From: a bacterium Ga0077546
GTDB lineage: Bacteria > Cyanobacteriota > Vampirovibrionia > Obscuribacterales > Obscuribacteraceae
Direction: 5' to 3'
DNA length: 33,098 nucleotides
Assembly: GCA_001464165.1 (NCBI GenBank)
Contig: LNEX01000552.1
Coordinates: 1-33,098 of the forward strand
Below are positions 31,089-33,098 of the stretch, in pieces. The notes under the pieces are model-generated. The model saw only the letters and a program-made list of their open reading frames with translations, was not told where the DNA came from and ran no database searches. Position 1 is the stretch's first letter, and every line of letters starts with the position of its first letter. The position numbers and the translations under genes are program-made.

Positions 31089-31119
31089 AGACATCCCTGT
31101 CTAGAAAGCTTCCAGCTTT
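31089..31119 (-). promoter_or_regulatory. Tandem GGA-loop hairpins (CsrA/RsmA-like) in the UPF0114 leader
   Basis: First hairpin, 31105-31119: AAAGCU-GGA-AGCUUU. Second hairpin, 31089-31102: AGACAGGGAUGUCU, a perfect 5-bp stem with loop GGGA and the exact ACAGGGAUGU core of the CsrA consensus. The sequences differ from the kup-type element but the architecture is the same. The element is about 77 nt upstream of the TTG start. Confidence 0.65.
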
Positions 31120-31379
31120 GCTAGCTGACACACCTACATATTTCTGCTGGGCAGAAAATTTCTTGCTTCCGGTCCATTTGGAGGCAATATTGAAATTAGA
31201 ATTGAAAATACAAATTCGGTTTCAATCAGAGCATTGACAGTGCTGAGAAGTATGGGAAGAAACCGAAGTGGCTGTGTTTGGTAAAGGTGGAATTCCTGGA
31301 GCAAGAAAATGAAATGTTAGTCATTTTTCTAGCACAAATAGCCTGGTCTTTGTCAAGAAAAAAATTTGCGTGCTTATGC

Positions 31380-31472
31380 TTTTGCCGACTCATTGCATTT
31401 CAAGAAAATCTCTGCCGAATCATTCTTGCCGCGACTCAGGCCCTTAGCCGATTTGATTTTCAACTTTGCCGA
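31380..31472 (+). promoter_or_regulatory. Two pairs of CTTTGCCGA-type boxes
   Basis: TTTTGCCGA at 31380 and CTCTGCCGA at 31410 are 30 bp apart. CTTAGCCGA at 31443 and CTTTGCCGA at 31464 are 21 bp apart. All are in the same orientation, 335-427 bp upstream of the permease start. Confidence 0.5.
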
Positions 31473-31806
31473 CTTACGCGGCTGACTAAATGAAATATAC
31501 AAGGCATTTTTTACTTGGAATTCTTAGCCTGCTGTTGCTAGAACAAAGTCTCTAATCAACAAATACAAATCGGAAATCAAACAACACCAGTAACGAAATT
31601 CCACCTCTCTACCTAAATCAACCACTCTCGGCTCACATATTGAGGCTTCAAGTGGTTGGCTTGCCAGCACCATCGCACCACCACTATTGAGTTCGAATAG
31701 CATGCTCGAATTGCAAGTTCGAATCGAAAACAACCTAAACCCCAACATCAGCCTCAATCTCAACTCCAACTCCGCAACTGCCAAAAAACTTGGCTGGAGA
31801 TGAAAA

Positions 31807-33098
31807 ATGCAGGAAAATCTCTGGCGCGCGCTCATGCGTCGCAAATCTGTAGAAGACATCAAAGCCCAGAGCGACGAAGAGAGCGGTCCTCGCCTACACC
31901 GAATTCTCGATGCCCGAGACGTATTCAACCATGGCGTAGCAGCAATTATCGGCACCGGTATTTTCGTTCTTACCGGTGTAGCGGCCGCTAATATCGCCGG
32001 CCCCGGCATCCTCATCTCATTTGTCTTGGCTGGTCTAGCCTGTGCCATGGTCAGCTTCGCTTACGCCGAGCAAGCCTCAATGATTCCGGTTTCTGGAAGC
32101 GCTTACACCTACGCCTATGCCACCCTCGGTGAACTAGTCGCTTGGTTAATCGGCTGGGATCTCCTGCTTGAATATGCCGTTGGCGCAAGCGCTGTGGCAT
32201 CAGGCTGGAGCGCATACTTCCAGAGCATCCTACATGGCCTCGGCTTGCAATTGCCTGCCGCCCTGGCAGCAGCACCAATCGACTGGTCTATAACCCAGGC
32301 CTGGCCGACCAGCATCGACTTACCTGCTGTCCTAATAGTAACCTTTATCAACTTCTGGTTGATCAAAGGCGTCAAGCACACCGCCAAGATGACCTCGGTC
32401 TTTGTCATCATCAAACTATTGGTGGTGCTGTTCTTCATTGCCGTTGGCGCATTCCACATCGACCCAGCTAACTACAGCCCTTTCTTGCCCTTTGGCTGGT
32501 CTGGAGTCATGGCAGGGGCCGGCACTGTATTCTTTGCCTTCATCGGCTTTGATGCCGTCACCACATTATCAGAGGAGTGCAAAGATCCGCAGAAAGACGT
32601 ACCTAAGGGCGTCATCTGGTCGCTCGTAGTGTGCACGATACTCTACGTCCTTGTGGCGGTAGTTATGACCGGTGCCATTTCGTACAGCAACCTCGGTGGT
32701 GCTGGAGAAGGCGCCCCTATGGCCAAAGTATTCGATCACATTGGCCTGACCTGGGCGACACCACTTGTATCAGTTGGTGCCATCGCTGGTATCACGTCGG
32801 TCTTGGTGGTCTTGCTCTACGGACAATCACGCATCATGATGCGCATGTCCAAAGACGGACTCGTTTCGCCGCTCTTCGGCAAAATCTCACAACGCTTCCA
32901 CACCCCGGTCTGGTCAATTATATGCTGGGGTGTCTTGGTGGCACTTTCAGCTGGACTAATTCCAATTGGCGAGTTGGCCGAACTGACCAGTATCGGTACA
33001 CTATTTGCCTTCGTCATCGTCTCAATAGGCGTCATTGTTTTGCGCCATGTTGAGCCTAATAGACCACGAGGCTTCCGCTGCCCCGGTTACCCTTATGT
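31807..33098 (+). CDS. Amino acid permease, APC superfamily, CAT type (C-terminus cut by window)
   Basis: Open for 430 codons from the ATG at 31807 to the right edge. GGAG lies nine bases before the ATG. After a cytoplasmic N-terminus with LHRILDARDVFNHGVAAIIG, the sequence has TGIFVLTGVAAANIAGPGIL (the family's first helix and substrate loop), FAYAEQASMIPVSGSAYTYA, a FFAFIGFDAVTTLSEECKDP block, and RIMMRMSKDGLVSPLFGKIS followed by HTPVWSI. These are typical of cationic amino acid transporter (CAT/YfnA) proteins. About eleven membrane segments are visible before the cut. The substrate cannot be fixed from sequence. Confidence 0.92.
   Translation, partial: MQENLWRALMRRKSVEDIKAQSDEESGPRLHRILDARDVFNHGVAAIIGTGIFVLTGVAAANIAGPGILISFVLAGLACAMVSFAYAEQASMIPVSGSAYTYAYATLGELVAWLIGWDLLLEYAVGASAVASGWSAYFQSILHGLGLQLPAALAAAPIDWSITQAWPTSIDLPAVLIVTFINFWLIKGVKHTAKMTSVFVIIKLLVVLFFIAVGAFHIDPANYSPFLPFGWSGVMAGAGTVFFAFIGFDAVTTLSEECKDPQKDVPKGVIWSLVVCTILYVLVAVVMTGAISYSNLGGAGEGAPMAKVFDHIGLTWATPLVSVGAIAGITSVLVVLLYGQSRIMMRMSKDGLVSPLFGKISQRFHTPVWSIICWGVLVALSAGLIPIGELAELTSIGTLFAFVIVSIGVIVLRHVEPNRPRGFRCPGYPY

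Larger units (their letters stand above)
31013..31806. other. Divergent intergenic region
   Basis: 794 bp between UPF0114 and the amino acid permease. It holds the UPF0114 leader hairpins near 31089-31119 and two CTTTGCCGA-type pairs (31380/31410 and 31443/31464). A low-complexity CAACCTCAA-like stretch lies near 31730-31780. The remainder shows no gene, tRNA or recognisable RNA. Confidence 0.45.

Noticed and set aside
31013..31806. A tRNA or small RNA gene in the long gap before the permease
   Set aside because: No cloverleaf or tRNA T-loop consensus was found on either strand; only regulatory-looking repeats were seen.

Overview
Bacterial chromosomal DNA. It carries household genes (a Kup K+ transporter, a CtpA-type S41 protease, a homoserine kinase fused to a recombinase-like domain, DUF502 and UPF0114 membrane proteins, a CAT-type amino acid permease) among many small genes I do not recognise. 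No rRNA, tRNA, CRISPR array, transposase or phage structural gene was seen. The mix of GC-rich orphan clusters, GGAG-type ribosome binding sites and a short protein with a 'PLRRFL..QVGR.W..VYS.I' block (a block I associate with Planctomycetes, Acidobacteria and Melainabacteria) would fit a Melainabacteria/Obscuribacter-like or other deep-branching bacterium. This is a low-confidence guess; the sequence does not fix it.

Layout. (A) 1-11373, minus strand: eighteen consecutive genes, mostly with their own Shine-Dalgarno sequence. They run from a small helical protein and an SbmA/BacA-like membrane domain, through a DnaA/DnaC-like ATPase, a DJ-1/PfpI protein and a GIN-type beta-helix protein, to a protein made of 37 octapeptide repeats. 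(B) 11374-14546: a plus-strand lipoprotein and a minus-strand gene broken by an in-frame stop and a frameshift, both set in AT-richer DNA. (C) 14547-22523, minus strand: seven orphan genes followed by kup, similar in style to cluster A. The first gene in reading order, at the right end, is frameshifted. (D) 23016-28171: ctpA, the recombinase-ThrB fusion (opposite strand), DUF502, and a tandemly duplicated pair of small membrane genes. (E) 28457-31012, minus strand: a small orphan, a TPR-like protein and UPF0114. (F) 31807 to the right edge: an APC permease, cut by the window.

Two non-coding signals tie these blocks together. First, at least seven minus-strand leaders (including those of kup, UPF0114 and the octapeptide protein) carry a short hairpin whose loop holds GGA in the context CA(A/G)GGAUG or close to it. 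In four of them a second GGA-loop hairpin lies just 5' of it. This closely matches the binding site of the translational regulator CsrA/RsmA and suggests one post-transcriptional regulon. Second, the 9-mer CTTTGCCGA and close variants occur 13 times in the intergenic regions, usually in pairs 21 or 29-30 bp apart (two or three helical turns). Every major transcription-unit boundary except the one between ctpA and the fusion gene has at least one. Both are inferences from sequence alone.
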